DNA of 64,000 nucleotides, taken from assembly GCF_036345155.1 (NCBI RefSeq), contig NZ_CP107773.1, positions 289,400 through 353,399 of the forward strand. The letters are read 5' to 3'. This document shows, one piece after another, positions 34,340 through 43,051 of the stretch; the first letter of the stretch is position 1; each line of letters begins with the position of its first letter. The notes below the pieces were generated by a model. That model did not search any database. It had not been told where the DNA came from and saw only the letters and a program-made list of their open reading frames with translations. Made by a program: the position numbers and the translations under genes. Origin of the DNA: Streptomyces sp. NBC_00582. GTDB taxonomy: Bacteria; Actinomycetota; Actinomycetes; Streptomycetales; Streptomycetaceae.

Positions 34340-35043
34340 CCTCACCGCACATCAACGTGTCGAAGGAGCAGGGAGAGCCGGTCCCCGCCGCCGCCCCGAA
34401 GGGCTGCTGCCCGGGCTGTCCGCTCAGCGACACCTGCACTCTGGCCGACCCCGGGCTGACCCGCTGCGCCGTCACCGGGACCGCCCCTCCGCCCGAGCCC
34501 CCGGACCACACCCCTACCGCGGCCGCAGACTCCGGCCTCGACATCACGGAGGTGGTCAGCCGCGGCGTCGAAAAGGCCGTCGGCGCCGCGTTCGGGCTGG
34601 GCTGGACAGACCTGCTCGCTGCTGTCATCGAACGCACGCACAGCACCGATTCCGAGGGCAACGAGGTTGACTGGAGCCGACTGCAGCTCGGCCGCAACCT
34701 CCTGTGCCTGGCGGTCGCCAACGTCGTGCCCATCCACGGGGCCCCCGCAGCGCGATGGGTGGCCGACGCCTTCATGGCTCACGGCCCCGCGGCACCACTC
34801 GTCTCCGCCGGCGCCGTCCTGGGCTTCGCGGGCGCGGTCGGCATCGGAACCATCGTCGGCGGCGCTATCGGGCTGCTGTGCCGTGCCGCTCTGACCGCGG
34901 CCAAGTCCGCAGGGCGACTGACCTGGCGCTTGGTGCGCTCCCGCCTGGGCTGGATCATCACCCGCCCCGTGATCTGGGCCGGCGTCTCGGGCCTGGCGAT
35001 TCTCACCTGGCGTGCCCTCGTACACCTTCTTGCCGGAGCCTGA
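34336..35043 (+). CDS. Spread-type membrane protein with N-terminal Cys motif
   Basis: A 235-residue protein. CCPGCPLSDTCTL near residue 23 is a compact Cys cluster. The C-terminal half has at least three hydrophobic helices (PLVSAGAVLGFAGAVGIGTIVGGAIGLL, PVIWAGVSGLAILTW). It resembles SpdB-like membrane proteins by layout. It is coupled by ATGA to the preceding gene. Confidence 0.65.
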   Translation: MTSPHINVSKEQGEPVPAAAPKGCCPGCPLSDTCTLADPGLTRCAVTGTAPPPEPPDHTPTAAADSGLDITEVVSRGVEKAVGAAFGLGWTDLLAAVIERTHSTDSEGNEVDWSRLQLGRNLLCLAVANVVPIHGAPAARWVADAFMAHGPAAPLVSAGAVLGFAGAVGIGTIVGGAIGLLCRAALTAAKSAGRLTWRLVRSRLGWIITRPVIWAGVSGLAILTWRALVHLLAGA

Positions 35044-35045
35044 TC

Positions 35046-35564
35046 ATGTATTTCGCCATTGACCTCTTCAACAATTCGACCGCCAACGCCTCCTTCGGGG
35101 CCCTGCTGTTCGGCGCGATGGCCACTACGGCCGTCGTCGCCGGCTTCAAGTACAAGGTGCTCAGGAAATGGAAGACGTTCGTCCTTGTCTTCTTCTTCGT
35201 CCTGCTGGTCACGGTGAACTCCGGCGGCCTCTTCGGCGAGATCGCCGGAGCTCTACGACAGGTCATGAACGTGGCAGGTGAGACGGCGGTGGAGAAGGCC
35301 GCCGGTGCCACCGCCAACGCGAACCCGCCCCGCTCCGCAGTAACCCCTGTGTCCGCGGGCGGCGCCGCGATCGGACTGTGCGGCCTGGTCTGGTATGGCG
35401 TCCGGCTGTACGCGGCGAAGGGGAAGCCCGCGGACTGGAAGGAGATGGCCGGAGGGGCCGTCGTGGCCATCTGCTACGGCACCTCGCTCGGCTTCATGGG
35501 TGTGATCGTCAGCGCCACCACCCTGACCGGCAACAACGTCGGGCTCTGGATCTTCGGCGGCTGA
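35046..35564 (+). CDS. Small polytopic membrane protein (spread-type)
   Basis: 172 residues with four predicted helices (about 16-34, 44-62, 100-122, 137-160). ATG at 35046 with GGAG 9 nt upstream and 2 nt after the preceding stop. The longer in-frame extension lies inside the preceding gene. Probably a Spd component acting with TraB. Confidence 0.7.
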   Translation: MYFAIDLFNNSTANASFGALLFGAMATTAVVAGFKYKVLRKWKTFVLVFFFVLLVTVNSGGLFGEIAGALRQVMNVAGETAVEKAAGATANANPPRSAVTPVSAGGAAIGLCGLVWYGVRLYAAKGKPADWKEMAGGAVVAICYGTSLGFMGVIVSATTLTGNNVGLWIFGG

Positions 35565-35655
35565 CCGGCCGCAGACGGTCGTCCACGCATTGCCCGGTGC
35601 GTGAACGGCCGCCCGCGCCCGGCCCGTCACCAGCGCCCCAAGGAGCCCTGCACCC

Positions 35656-37968
35656 ATGCACCACCGCCCCCACGACCCGCCGGACAGCACGGAACTTGCC
35701 CCGTACGGCGAACTCGTGTTCGCCGAACTCGTCGATGATGACGACTCCGACCCCCAACAGGAGTCGCAGGCACAGCCGGCCGACCCTGGCACTCGCAGGC
35801 GGCCCTGGGTCACGGCCCGGCGCGTAGCCCACTGTGCGCGCACTGCCGCGGGCGCGATCGCCGGACAGATCCTCCCCGGCCTGCGCCATGCCCTGACCGC
35901 GGCACGGTACTGGCTGCGCGCCGGCTACATGTCCGACGACGAGATCCGCCGCCGGATCATCAACAAGCCGCTGGAAGCCGACCTGGCCCGCCGGGAAGAG
36001 GCCCGCAGCGCGGTCCGCCGAGCCGAGAAGAAGCTCAAGCGCCTACTCGAAGACGCCGCGGCGTACGGCCTCGAGGCCTCCGAGAAGCAGAGGATCCGTG
36101 ACCTGAGCCTGGAGATCCGCCGCCGCCGCAACGGTCTCACCGCACTCCAGTCGGTCCCCTTCGCCGCCGAGCAGCCCACGGAGGAGCAGATCCGCAGGGC
36201 CCGCTCCCTGATGGCACTGGGCCGCTTCAGTGCCCTCGTTCCCGCCCTCGGCGCCGCGGGCACCGCAGCCGCCGGCGTCCCCGCGAGCCTGCTCGCCGTT
36301 GCCCCGATGCTCGTCGCAGGCGGATGGTGGCTGACCCACCACCCCGTTGAACTCGTCGAACGGCCCATCCCCGAGGACCTGCTGCTGCCCGAACTGGCCC
36401 CTCCTGTGCAGGAGGACGCCGCGGGGGCCGGCGCACCCAGCGGCGACGGCCTGGAGGAGGACCGCACCCCCTTCCCGATCGCCCAGGCATCCACCACCGA
36501 AGAGGCTGGCGAAGCCCTGCTCCGAGCCCTGTTGCACGAAGGTCAGGACGTCGATCACGTCACCGACGTCACTGGGGAGCCCTGGGGATGGTCTGCTCGT
36601 GTCACGTTCAACACCGGCACCCCCGACGACCTCAACAAGGACGACACCTACAAGGGCCTGATCACCTTGCTCAAGCTACGCCGCAACGGCCTGCTCATCG
36701 AAGGTGATCCTGACGCGGGAGACGCCTGCACCATCCGCATGATGCAGCACTCTCCCTTCAGTCCGGAACTCGTCGGCGACGTCCCGTACCGCGCCCCGCT
36801 GTCCATGTCGATCACCGAGCCGGCCGACTACGGCGTCTCCATGGACGCCCGGCAGCTCACCTTCGCCCTCGCAGGACTGATGCTGCTGATGGTCGCCGAC
36901 TCCGGCGCTGGCAAGAGCGGCGTCATGCTGGCGCTGGCCGAAGTGGTCACCGCCTGCCGCGACGCCGTCGCCTTCAACCTCGATCCGGTCGGAACCGGCG
37001 TCGGGGACCTCGGCGAGGCGATCACCCTCGACGCCTGCATGGATGACGACAAGATCGTCGCCACCCTGCAGTTCCTGCTCGCACTGTGCTCCGCCCGAGC
37101 CCGGCTGCGTGCCCGCTACGGCTGGGGCAACAAGTGGCGCGTCTCGCCCGAGCACCCCGCCATCGTCGTTTTCGTCGACGAGTGGGCCCAGCTCTCCGCC
37201 CAGGCGAAGAGCCTGCTCATCCGGCTGCTCCTGGTCGGCCGCAAGGAAGCGATCTGGGTGGTCGGCGGAAGCCAGTTCGGCACCAAGGACTGGCTCGGTG
37301 AGGCGGTCGGCCCGAAACTGTCCGGCAAGCTCCTCGGTTCCTGCCGCCGCGTCGACGTCACCGAACTCCTGGGCGGCGGCGCAATCGCCGAGGGCTACCG
37401 CGCCGACCTCCTGCGCGCGGCCACTCACACTCAGGTCAACGATGCGGGCCAGATCTACGCGCAGGGCCTGCCCGGCATGCCCGACCGCCCGGTGCGCTAC
37501 AAGGTCCGCGAGGTCACTGCGGAGTACGCGGCCAAGGTCGGCGTCGAGCGCGCTGCCGCAGGCCGGCCCGACCTCACCTTCACCCTGTCTGAGGCCGGTC
37601 TCGGCGCCGAATGGCGCGCACTCCTGGACCTCCTTGCCGCCGACACACCCGCCGCACACCACGACAGGCCCGAGGAACTGCCGGCGATCGTCCAGGTCCT
37701 GCGCGGAGCCTTCATGCTCGAGAAGGACCCGGCCTATCTCACCTACGACCAGCTCCACCCGCACCTGCGGGCCCTCGACGCCGAGCGCTGGGGGCGGTGG
37801 GACGAGAAGAGCGACATCTACCGTCTCCGGGAGCTCGGCAAGGCCGTACGGCGCGAACTGGACGCCGCGCAGGTTGAACTGACCTCCGAGCGGATCAGGG
37901 AAATCGACGGCGCGCCCCGCGGCTTCTACCTGGCCGCGCTGGAGGAGGCCATCGAGTCCCTGCGGTGA
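35656..37968 (+). CDS. traB: TraB/FtsK-like plasmid DNA translocase
   Basis: A 770-residue protein. A helical N terminus with a short hydrophobic segment (about 190-220) leads to the RecA-like motor: Walker A ADSGAGKSGV (about 414), Walker B AIVVFVDEWAQL (about 502) and a GSQFGTKDW sensor segment. The C-terminal winged-helix-like region (LRALDAERWGRWDEKSDIYRLRELGKAVRREL) would recognise clt repeats on the plasmid. Such proteins move double-stranded plasmid DNA between Streptomyces hyphae without a relaxase. It is separate from the T4SS-like operon at 14.5-23.9 kb. Confidence 0.85.
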   Translation: MHHRPHDPPDSTELAPYGELVFAELVDDDDSDPQQESQAQPADPGTRRRPWVTARRVAHCARTAAGAIAGQILPGLRHALTAARYWLRAGYMSDDEIRRRIINKPLEADLARREEARSAVRRAEKKLKRLLEDAAAYGLEASEKQRIRDLSLEIRRRRNGLTALQSVPFAAEQPTEEQIRRARSLMALGRFSALVPALGAAGTAAAGVPASLLAVAPMLVAGGWWLTHHPVELVERPIPEDLLLPELAPPVQEDAAGAGAPSGDGLEEDRTPFPIAQASTTEEAGEALLRALLHEGQDVDHVTDVTGEPWGWSARVTFNTGTPDDLNKDDTYKGLITLLKLRRNGLLIEGDPDAGDACTIRMMQHSPFSPELVGDVPYRAPLSMSITEPADYGVSMDARQLTFALAGLMLLMVADSGAGKSGVMLALAEVVTACRDAVAFNLDPVGTGVGDLGEAITLDACMDDDKIVATLQFLLALCSARARLRARYGWGNKWRVSPEHPAIVVFVDEWAQLSAQAKSLLIRLLLVGRKEAIWVVGGSQFGTKDWLGEAVGPKLSGKLLGSCRRVDVTELLGGGAIAEGYRADLLRAATHTQVNDAGQIYAQGLPGMPDRPVRYKVREVTAEYAAKVGVERAAAGRPDLTFTLSEAGLGAEWRALLDLLAADTPAAHHDRPEELPAIVQVLRGAFMLEKDPAYLTYDQLHPHLRALDAERWGRWDEKSDIYRLRELGKAVRRELDAAQVELTSERIREIDGAPRGFYLAALEEAIESLR

Positions 37969-38315
37969 ATGGCCGGCTGATCGGCGCCCATCGGATCCTG
38001 ATTGGCCGTGATCAGCGGCCCCAGCCGAACAAGGCCAATGCCCGGCGTGATCAAGGACCGATGGTGGCCTGCGAGAACCGATCCAGCCGTTCAAGATCCA
38101 CCACCCCGGCCTGCGAGCCTTTTCAGCGTTTCGCCGGCGAAGCGTGCTCCCGGGCCCGGGCGCCGGGAGGGGGAGGAGCGGCATCAACCTCGTGCGTGTG
38201 TTGCTTAATTGGAAATATCGCTGTACTCTTTGAATATCGCAGGGCGTTGCTACCTCCGCCGCCCCACCCCCGCCGTCACCGACGGGCTCTCAACGCCGAA
38301 GAACAGGAATCATCC
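37969..38315 (+). other. Intergenic region with regulon promoter
   Basis: No gene seen. A GGCCG/CGGCC hairpin lies near 38003-38020 after traB; the regulon promoter follows at 38201. Confidence 0.5.
38201..38229 (+). promoter_or_regulatory. Regulon promoter, copy 2
   Basis: TTGCTT, 17-bp spacer beginning AATTGGAAAT, TACTCT. It precedes the SsgA-like gene with a leader of about 80 nt. Confidence 0.78.
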
Positions 38316-38729
38316 ATGGGCTTTCCCGGTTTGGAACAGAAGATCCGCATGACGCTCGTGACCGAGCACGACGTGCGAGTCCCCGTGCCCGTGAGGCTCT
38401 ACTACCTGAGCGCCGACCCCTACGCCGTCCAGCTCTCCTTCGACATCTCGCCCGACGAGGTGGTCCGGTGGACGTTCGCCCGCGAACTGCTGGCGCAAGG
38501 CATGACGGCGCCCGCCGGCATCGGGGACGTGAAGATCACCCCCATCGGGACCACCCAGAACCCCAGCTTCAGCATCGAGCTGGAGACCTCCGAGGGATTC
38601 GCGCGCCTCGAAGGCATGGCGACCCCCGTCAAGTCCTGGCTCGACAAGACCTACGAGGCGGTCCCCGCAGGAAGCGAGTCCGACGCGCTCGACATCGACA
38701 GCATCCTCGAAGAACTCCTGGCCCACTGA
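38316..38729 (+). CDS. SsgA-like sporulation/cell-division regulator
   Basis: A 137-residue protein matching the SsgA-like fold: VPVPVRLYYLSADPYAVQLSFDI (about 24-46), VRWTFARELLAQGMTAPAGIGDVKITP (about 50-76) and a C-terminal helix. The family is confined to sporulating actinomycetes and directs septum placement. AGGAA lies before the ATG. Carriage on a transfer element, under the same promoter design as the orphan island, suggests the element alters or exploits septation during transfer or sporulation (inference). Confidence 0.85.
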   Translation: MGFPGLEQKIRMTLVTEHDVRVPVPVRLYYLSADPYAVQLSFDISPDEVVRWTFARELLAQGMTAPAGIGDVKITPIGTTQNPSFSIELETSEGFARLEGMATPVKSWLDKTYEAVPAGSESDALDIDSILEELLAH

Positions 38730-38797
38730 CCGCGCGGGAACACGGGGCCGATGCCACGGGGTGACGGCCCCTCCACCCCAGAAACTTCACGCCGCGA

Positions 38798-38828
38798 TGT
38801 CACACGGACGCCGCGAAGCACACCTCTA
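38798..38828 (+). promoter_or_regulatory. 31-bp transfer-operon element, copy 3
   Basis: TGTCACACGG-N12-ACACCTCTA, identical in boxes and gap to the two T4SS-operon copies but rightward, ending 37 nt before the von Willebrand A gene. Confidence 0.7.
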
Positions 38829-38865
38829 GTAGTGACCAACCACCGTTCCCAGCCAGGAGTTCGCC

Positions 38866-39588
38866 ATGCCCACTACCCACTCCCTTGAGAAGACGTCGGC
38901 CATCAGCCTCGACGAGGTCGCCGGAACCGCGCCCGACCTCATCGACATGTACAAGGACGCTGAGACCAGTCTCCGAGACCGCGACCTCATCGGCAGGCGC
39001 GCCGCCGTCTACCTGGTGATCGACCGCTCCCTCTCGATGAAGCCGTACTTCGGCAATGGAACCGTCCAGCGACTGAGCGACCAGATCCTCAGCCTCTCCG
39101 CGCACCTCGACGACGACGGCACGGTCCCGGTCGGATTCTTCTCCGACGAGATGCACACACTCGCACGGAGCCGTCTGCTCCGGCGCCCGCAGGCTTTCGA
39201 GGAAGTGGCCCTGGGCGCCCACCAAGGCCGCATCGCCCAACTCCACAACTCCCTGGGCCGCATGGGCGGCACCCACTACCGCCCGGCCATGGAGGCGGTC
39301 CTCGACCACTACCGTGGATCCAAGGCATTCAAAGCATCGATCCCCGCCTTCGTCGTGTTCCAGACCGACGGAGGACCGCAGGACGAATCAGCCACCCGCG
39401 ACTTCCTCCATGCCACCGCCCACGAGAACGTGCGCTGGCAGTTCGTCCCGTTCGGCGCGGAGCGTCAGTTCGACCTCCTCGGGCGACTCCCCGGAAACAC
39501 CGGCATCAGCGCCGTCGGCGCCAACCCGCTGGCCCTGTCCAACGCCGAGCTCTACAACCGCCTGGTCACTGGGCTTCCCCGCATCTGA
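38866..39588 (+). CDS. von Willebrand factor A domain protein
   Basis: A 240-residue protein. The MIDAS metal site is visible as DRSLSM (about 53-58), a Thr near GGTHYRP (about 133) and TDGG (about 167). It is cytoplasmic with no signal peptide. Such TerY-like VWA proteins act as metal-dependent protein-interaction modules. It shares its promoter element with the T4SS operons, so it is probably produced with the transfer machinery. Confidence 0.83.
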   Translation: MPTTHSLEKTSAISLDEVAGTAPDLIDMYKDAETSLRDRDLIGRRAAVYLVIDRSLSMKPYFGNGTVQRLSDQILSLSAHLDDDGTVPVGFFSDEMHTLARSRLLRRPQAFEEVALGAHQGRIAQLHNSLGRMGGTHYRPAMEAVLDHYRGSKAFKASIPAFVVFQTDGGPQDESATRDFLHATAHENVRWQFVPFGAERQFDLLGRLPGNTGISAVGANPLALSNAELYNRLVTGLPRI

Positions 39589-39667
39589 GACACGCAGGGC
39601 GGCCGCGCATCACCGCACGGCCGCCCACCGGCCTGACCACAACAGCCACAGACCTCAAGGACCTACG

Positions 39668-40204
39668 TTGCACCGCACCACCTTGCGCCCGATGACCGCG
39701 GCAGGAGCACTTTCCGTGGCCCTGATCCTCACCGGATGCGGCGCCACCGACCTGGACCACGGAAAGGTCGTCGAAAAGCGCGCTCGGCCCGCCACAGGCC
39801 CGATCTACGAGAACGTCGAACGGCCGGCCGCGTGCCGCTCCGCGCGCACGCAGACCCTCCGCACCAGCCTCTCCCGGCCGAAGCCTCCGCCGCGTACCGA
39901 CACCTCCGACGACCAGCCCGATGTGCAGAAGCCGCCGCGCACCGCCACCTCGAAGCCGAAGTCGAACCCGCCCCGCAGCGACGCCTCCAAACAGAAGCCG
40001 ACCCACTCCGCCCCGAGCCCGAGCCCGAGCGCACCGGGGAAGAGCAACCCCTCCGCGCCCTGCGGGACGACCTCGGTCCCCGTCTTCAAGGGGTACCGGA
40101 CCCCCCCGAAGTGGGAGCTGAAGCTGCGGGACGGCAACGAGACCGACTGGGAGACCGTCACTCGCGACGAATACGACAGCGTCGAAGTCGGCGACCACTT
40201 CTGA
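39668..40204 (+). CDS. Small lipoprotein
   Basis: 178 residues from TTG at 39668, with AAGGAC 8 nt upstream. The signal peptide runs to the lipobox LTGCG, with Cys about residue 20. A long Pro/Lys/Ser-rich stalk follows, then a short conserved-looking end with VPVFKGYRTPPKWELKLRDG. It would be anchored outside the membrane and reach into the wall. ATG at 39692 is an alternative start but gives a very short n-region. Confidence 0.72.
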   Translation: MHRTTLRPMTAAGALSVALILTGCGATDLDHGKVVEKRARPATGPIYENVERPAACRSARTQTLRTSLSRPKPPPRTDTSDDQPDVQKPPRTATSKPKSNPPRSDASKQKPTHSAPSPSPSAPGKSNPSAPCGTTSVPVFKGYRTPPKWELKLRDGNETDWETVTRDEYDSVEVGDHF

Positions 40205-40212
40205 ACCTTGAC

Positions 40213-40247
40213 CGGCGAAGGGCCCGGCACTGCCGGGCCCTTCGCCG
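40213..40247 (+). terminator. Terminator hairpin after the lipoprotein gene
   Basis: A perfect 16-bp stem (CGGCGAAGGGCCCGGC and complement) with an ACT loop, 9 nt past the stop. Confidence 0.75.
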
Positions 40248-40279
40248 ATCCACGGCCCCCGCCAGATACCGGAGGTCAG

Positions 40280-40630
40280 ATGGCCAGCCCGCGGACACCG
40301 ACCGATCCCAGCCCCGCCGAGATCCTCGTGCACCTGGCGCGCGCGGACAGCGCCACCACACAGGGCAGGCCCGTCGTCCTGGTCCTCGGCCGCAGGGACA
40401 TCCGCCAACTCGCCGCACGCAGCGCCGACGACTTCGCCCACAGCACCTGCGGCCTCTGCCGGCGCCCGCACGCGGACCACCGAAGCCTCGAACTCGAGCT
40501 GTCCTACGACGATCAGGGGCGGCTCGACGGCATCACCACAACCACCTGCACCACGATCACGCCCGTGCACCACTCCCTCCGACCGAACAGGAACGACACC
40601 TGTGGCCACCTCGTCGACACATCTGCCTGA
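40280..40630 (+). CDS. Uncharacterised protein with possible zinc site
   Basis: 116 residues; GGAGG just upstream of the ATG. FAHSTCGLCRRPHADHRSLELEL has a CxxC plus nearby His residues, and a later DTCGH could complete the site. Its end overlaps the next gene by 29 nt. Not recognised. Confidence 0.65.
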   Translation: MASPRTPTDPSPAEILVHLARADSATTQGRPVVLVLGRRDIRQLAARSADDFAHSTCGLCRRPHADHRSLELELSYDDQGRLDGITTTTCTTITPVHHSLRPNRNDTCGHLVDTSA

Positions 40631-41591
40631 ACACGCCATCGCCGCCTACGCCCAGGAACGCGCCTCCGTCCAGCGCATGATCCTCGAAGCCCGCTGGGCC
40701 AACCTGCAGCGCGACGACACCTACGAACACCCCGACACCTACCGCGACGACCAGCTCCACCGGATCAGGCGAGCCCACCTCGTGCACCTCGGCGCCCTCT
40801 ACGACGTCCTCGCCCTGCGAGGAGCACGCGACACCGAAGTCCACGACACCGCCCGCGGACTGGGGACCGAACTCCTCGCCCACGACGGCTTCCACCTGCC
40901 GACCACCCGCCGCTCCGGCATCAACCATCTGCGCACCGCCTACGCCGACCTGCACCACCACGCCGGCCCCCGTCCCCGAGCCGCCCTCCCGCCTCCCGCC
41001 GCGGACCAGCAGGCCGAGCCCGCCGCCCTGCCTGGGCGCTACCCGACCGAGTCCCGGCTCGTGAGCGACGTGCTCCGGTCGTACGCCGTGGCCAAGGCGT
41101 GCCAGAACGACGGTCTGACCACGGACGCGTACGCCCAGATGCGCCGACACCACATGGCACGCGGGCTCCTGCTCTGGAAAGCGTCGGCACTCGCACCCGC
41201 CGACCGCGCCGCAGCGCAGGCAGCAGCTCAGGCTGGCCACCACGTACGAAAACTCGACGGGCACCCCCGCACGACCGAGGAGAACGCCCGCCAGTACCTG
41301 CTGGAGGCGTATCTCGAAGTACTCGGCGAGAAGGACGAGGACGACCAACTGCACGAGCCGGACTGCCCCGGCGGCTGCGGCGGAGACGGCATCGTCATGG
41401 CCACCCTCACCTGGGACGACCAGGGCGACGGCATTTTCGTGCCCGTCTGGGCCGAACCGATCGACTGCACGGCCGGTGTCCGGCAGGAACACGACCCGGA
41501 CTGCCCGGAGTGCCACGGCCACGGCTACACGTACAGCCGTGGCGAACGGCACCTCTGCTGCTGTCTGCAGCCGGTCGACCTCACCGCATAA
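40602..41591 (+). CDS. Uncharacterised protein with DnaJ-type Cys repeats
   Basis: A 329-residue protein. The N-terminal 250 residues are helical with no family recognised. Near the C terminus CPGGCGGDG and CPECHGHGY resemble the zinc repeats of DnaJ central domains, with a final CCC. GTG start with AGGA 9 nt upstream. Confidence 0.65.
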   Translation: MATSSTHLPEHAIAAYAQERASVQRMILEARWANLQRDDTYEHPDTYRDDQLHRIRRAHLVHLGALYDVLALRGARDTEVHDTARGLGTELLAHDGFHLPTTRRSGINHLRTAYADLHHHAGPRPRAALPPPAADQQAEPAALPGRYPTESRLVSDVLRSYAVAKACQNDGLTTDAYAQMRRHHMARGLLLWKASALAPADRAAAQAAAQAGHHVRKLDGHPRTTEENARQYLLEAYLEVLGEKDEDDQLHEPDCPGGCGGDGIVMATLTWDDQGDGIFVPVWAEPIDCTAGVRQEHDPDCPECHGHGYTYSRGERHLCCCLQPVDLTA

Positions 41592-41639
41592 TCCGCATCC
41601 TCGGAGCACCGCCCTTGGGGCCGCCACGGTCGTGCGCCA

Positions 41640-41883
41640 GGGAGGAATCACCCCCCGGACCGTGGAGCCACCAACAGGACGCCGGAGGTGATTTCGCCTC
41701 CTCTAGGAGGGGCGAATTCACCCTCCAACGTCGGAGCATGGCAGGGAGGAGAGATCACCCCGGCAGGACGGACCGTCCTTGGTGACGAGGGAGGCGGAAT
41801 CGCCCCGGTGGCCGCACTACGGCAGCGGGGCGATCTCACCCTCACCTCCTGCGCCCAGTTATCAGGGAGGCAAATTCACCGTC
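41640..41883. repeat. Seven inverted-repeat units (GGGAGGCGAWTTCRCC type)
   Basis: Units start at 41640, 41684, 41707, 41744, 41789, 41825 and 41864. The core is GGxGAxTTCxCC flanked by GGG and CCC, able to form hairpins. Five further units lie at 42551, 42801, 42926, 43937 and 44728, mostly just past stop codons. Confidence 0.65.
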
Positions 41884-41998
41884 TGGCGGGCGGAACACCG
41901 CGCACCTCGGGTGAACCGGGCCTCCGGCCCGCCCGAGACAAGCAGCCGGCGCCGGGCGCCAACGGCGGTGGATCGTCCGTATGCGGTGGGCCGGACGA

Positions 41999-42078
41999 GG
42001 TCGCGCCTCTGGTCGCGCCTCTGGTCGCACCTCTCGTCGCGCTCCTGGTCGCGCCTCTGGTCGCGCCTCTGGTCGCGC
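41999..42078. repeat. 12-bp tandem repeat
   Basis: About six and a half units of GGTCGCGCCTCT, with units three and four slightly diverged. Confidence 0.8.
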
Positions 42079-42479
42079 CGGGACCAACCTCTGAAGGTGG
42101 CAAAAGACCAGGTCAAGCCCTGTATTCGGAGGACCGCGGAACGCCGACTACTTCCCTACAGGGCTAGTTGGCCAGGAACAGCATGCGAGAACGGGTGGGC
42201 GATGCCGGCGAGTTGAGGAGGAGGAACAAGAGGAGCAGAGGAGCAGAGCAGAGGAGCAGAGCAGAGCAGAGCGACGGAGGAATGGAACTGGACACAGATA
42301 CGAGAGAGGACGGATGGCACGCGATCGTGGAGAGGGTGAGGCAGTGGGTTGGGTTCGGGGTGGCGGTTGAAGGCTCTGGCTGACGTCTCGACGGAGGCCG
42401 GGGCAGTTCGGTGGGGCTCGGCGGATGCCGGGGAGTCCGGCCGACCGGGGTGCGGGCGGCGGCCCGCAGAGGGGCGCGA

Positions 42480-42496
42480 TTGCATAATTGGAAATA
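42480..42496 (+). promoter_or_regulatory. Truncated regulon promoter, copy 3
   Basis: TTGCATAATTGGAAATA is intact, but the -10 half is replaced by the arm of a 14-bp hairpin. It is probably a decayed promoter now abutting a terminator. Confidence 0.6.
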
Positions 42497-42528
42497 CCTA
42501 TGGCCGCTCACTTCTGAGCGGCCATAGG
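42497..42528 (-). terminator. Leftward terminator
   Basis: A perfect 14-bp stem (CCTATGGCCGCTCA and complement) with a 4-nt loop, 30 nt past the stop of the leftward membrane gene. Confidence 0.75.
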
Positions 42529-42558
42529 GAGGGGCGGAGCGCGGGAAGGGGGGAGGAA

Positions 42559-42780
42559 TCACCCCTCCCCGCGATCGCTGCTGCGCCGGGGCATGGTGAG
42601 TACGAAAGCGAAGAGTGCCCCGACGGCCGCGACGATCACGGAGGCGGTGCCCACGGCGGAACTCACTCCCACTGCCAGCGCGAGCCCGACGACGCCCAGT
42701 GCGACGGCGGCGCACGGTCCACCCCGGAGGAGGGCCCAGCGGGGCCACGGGGTGGTTGGGATGGCGCCGAACCTCTTCAT
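42559..42780 (-). CDS. 73-residue two-helix membrane protein
   Basis: MKRFGAIPTTPWPRWALLRG, then two hydrophobic helices (about 22-42 and 44-63) and a basic C terminus. GGAGG lies 8 nt before the ATG. Not recognised; it is the leftmost gene of the orphan island. Confidence 0.68.
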   Translation of the reverse strand: MKRFGAIPTTPWPRWALLRGGPCAAVALGVVGLALAVGVSSAVGTASVIVAAVGALFAFVLTMPRRSSDRGEG

Positions 42781-42953
42781 GCTGCGTACCTCCGTAGTCG
42801 GGGGAGGCGATTTCGCCGCCCCGCACAGAATGCCCGCTGGAGAAGTTCTCAGGGGGCGGTCGCACCTCCCGGTCGTGGGCCGGGCGTCGATCCTGTACAT
42901 GTGCGGCGCACAGGGGCCTACGGCAGGGGGAGGCGATTTCGCCGCCCTGGAGA

Positions 42954-43020
42954 GGGTCTCAGGTGATCCGTGCGACGTGGGTGAAGATCGAAGATCACTG
43001 TTCCGGCGGCGTCGCCGTCG
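42954..43020 (-). pseudogene. Remnant of the 3' end of the gene at 44766
   Basis: It aligns base by base with 44761-44820, coding there for the end GDASGTVVFAHVERIA. Here GDAAGTVIF is followed by a 7-bp GAAGATC duplication that breaks the frame before THVARIT and a stop. The flanking inverted repeat is shared too, so this is one arm of a segmental duplication. Confidence 0.65.
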
Positions 43021-43051
43021 CTCGACCTGGGTGCGGCGTTGTTGCGGGCCT

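Larger units (their letters stand above)
41592..42479. other. Repeat-rich region without a convincing gene
   Basis: It holds seven copies of the gene-end inverted repeat (41640-41883), a 12-bp tandem repeat (41999-42078) and a purine-rich GAGGAGCAGA stretch (42213-42280). Open frames through it translate into repeats and lack an RBS. Confidence 0.6.

Noticed and set aside
41999..42078. CRISPR array
   Set aside because: The units are a contiguous 12-bp tandem repeat with no spacers, and no cas genes are present.
41688..42167. A rightward 159-codon frame through the inverted repeats
   Set aside because: The product is a translation of the repeats (GGEITP-like and VAPLVAPL runs), not a protein fold.
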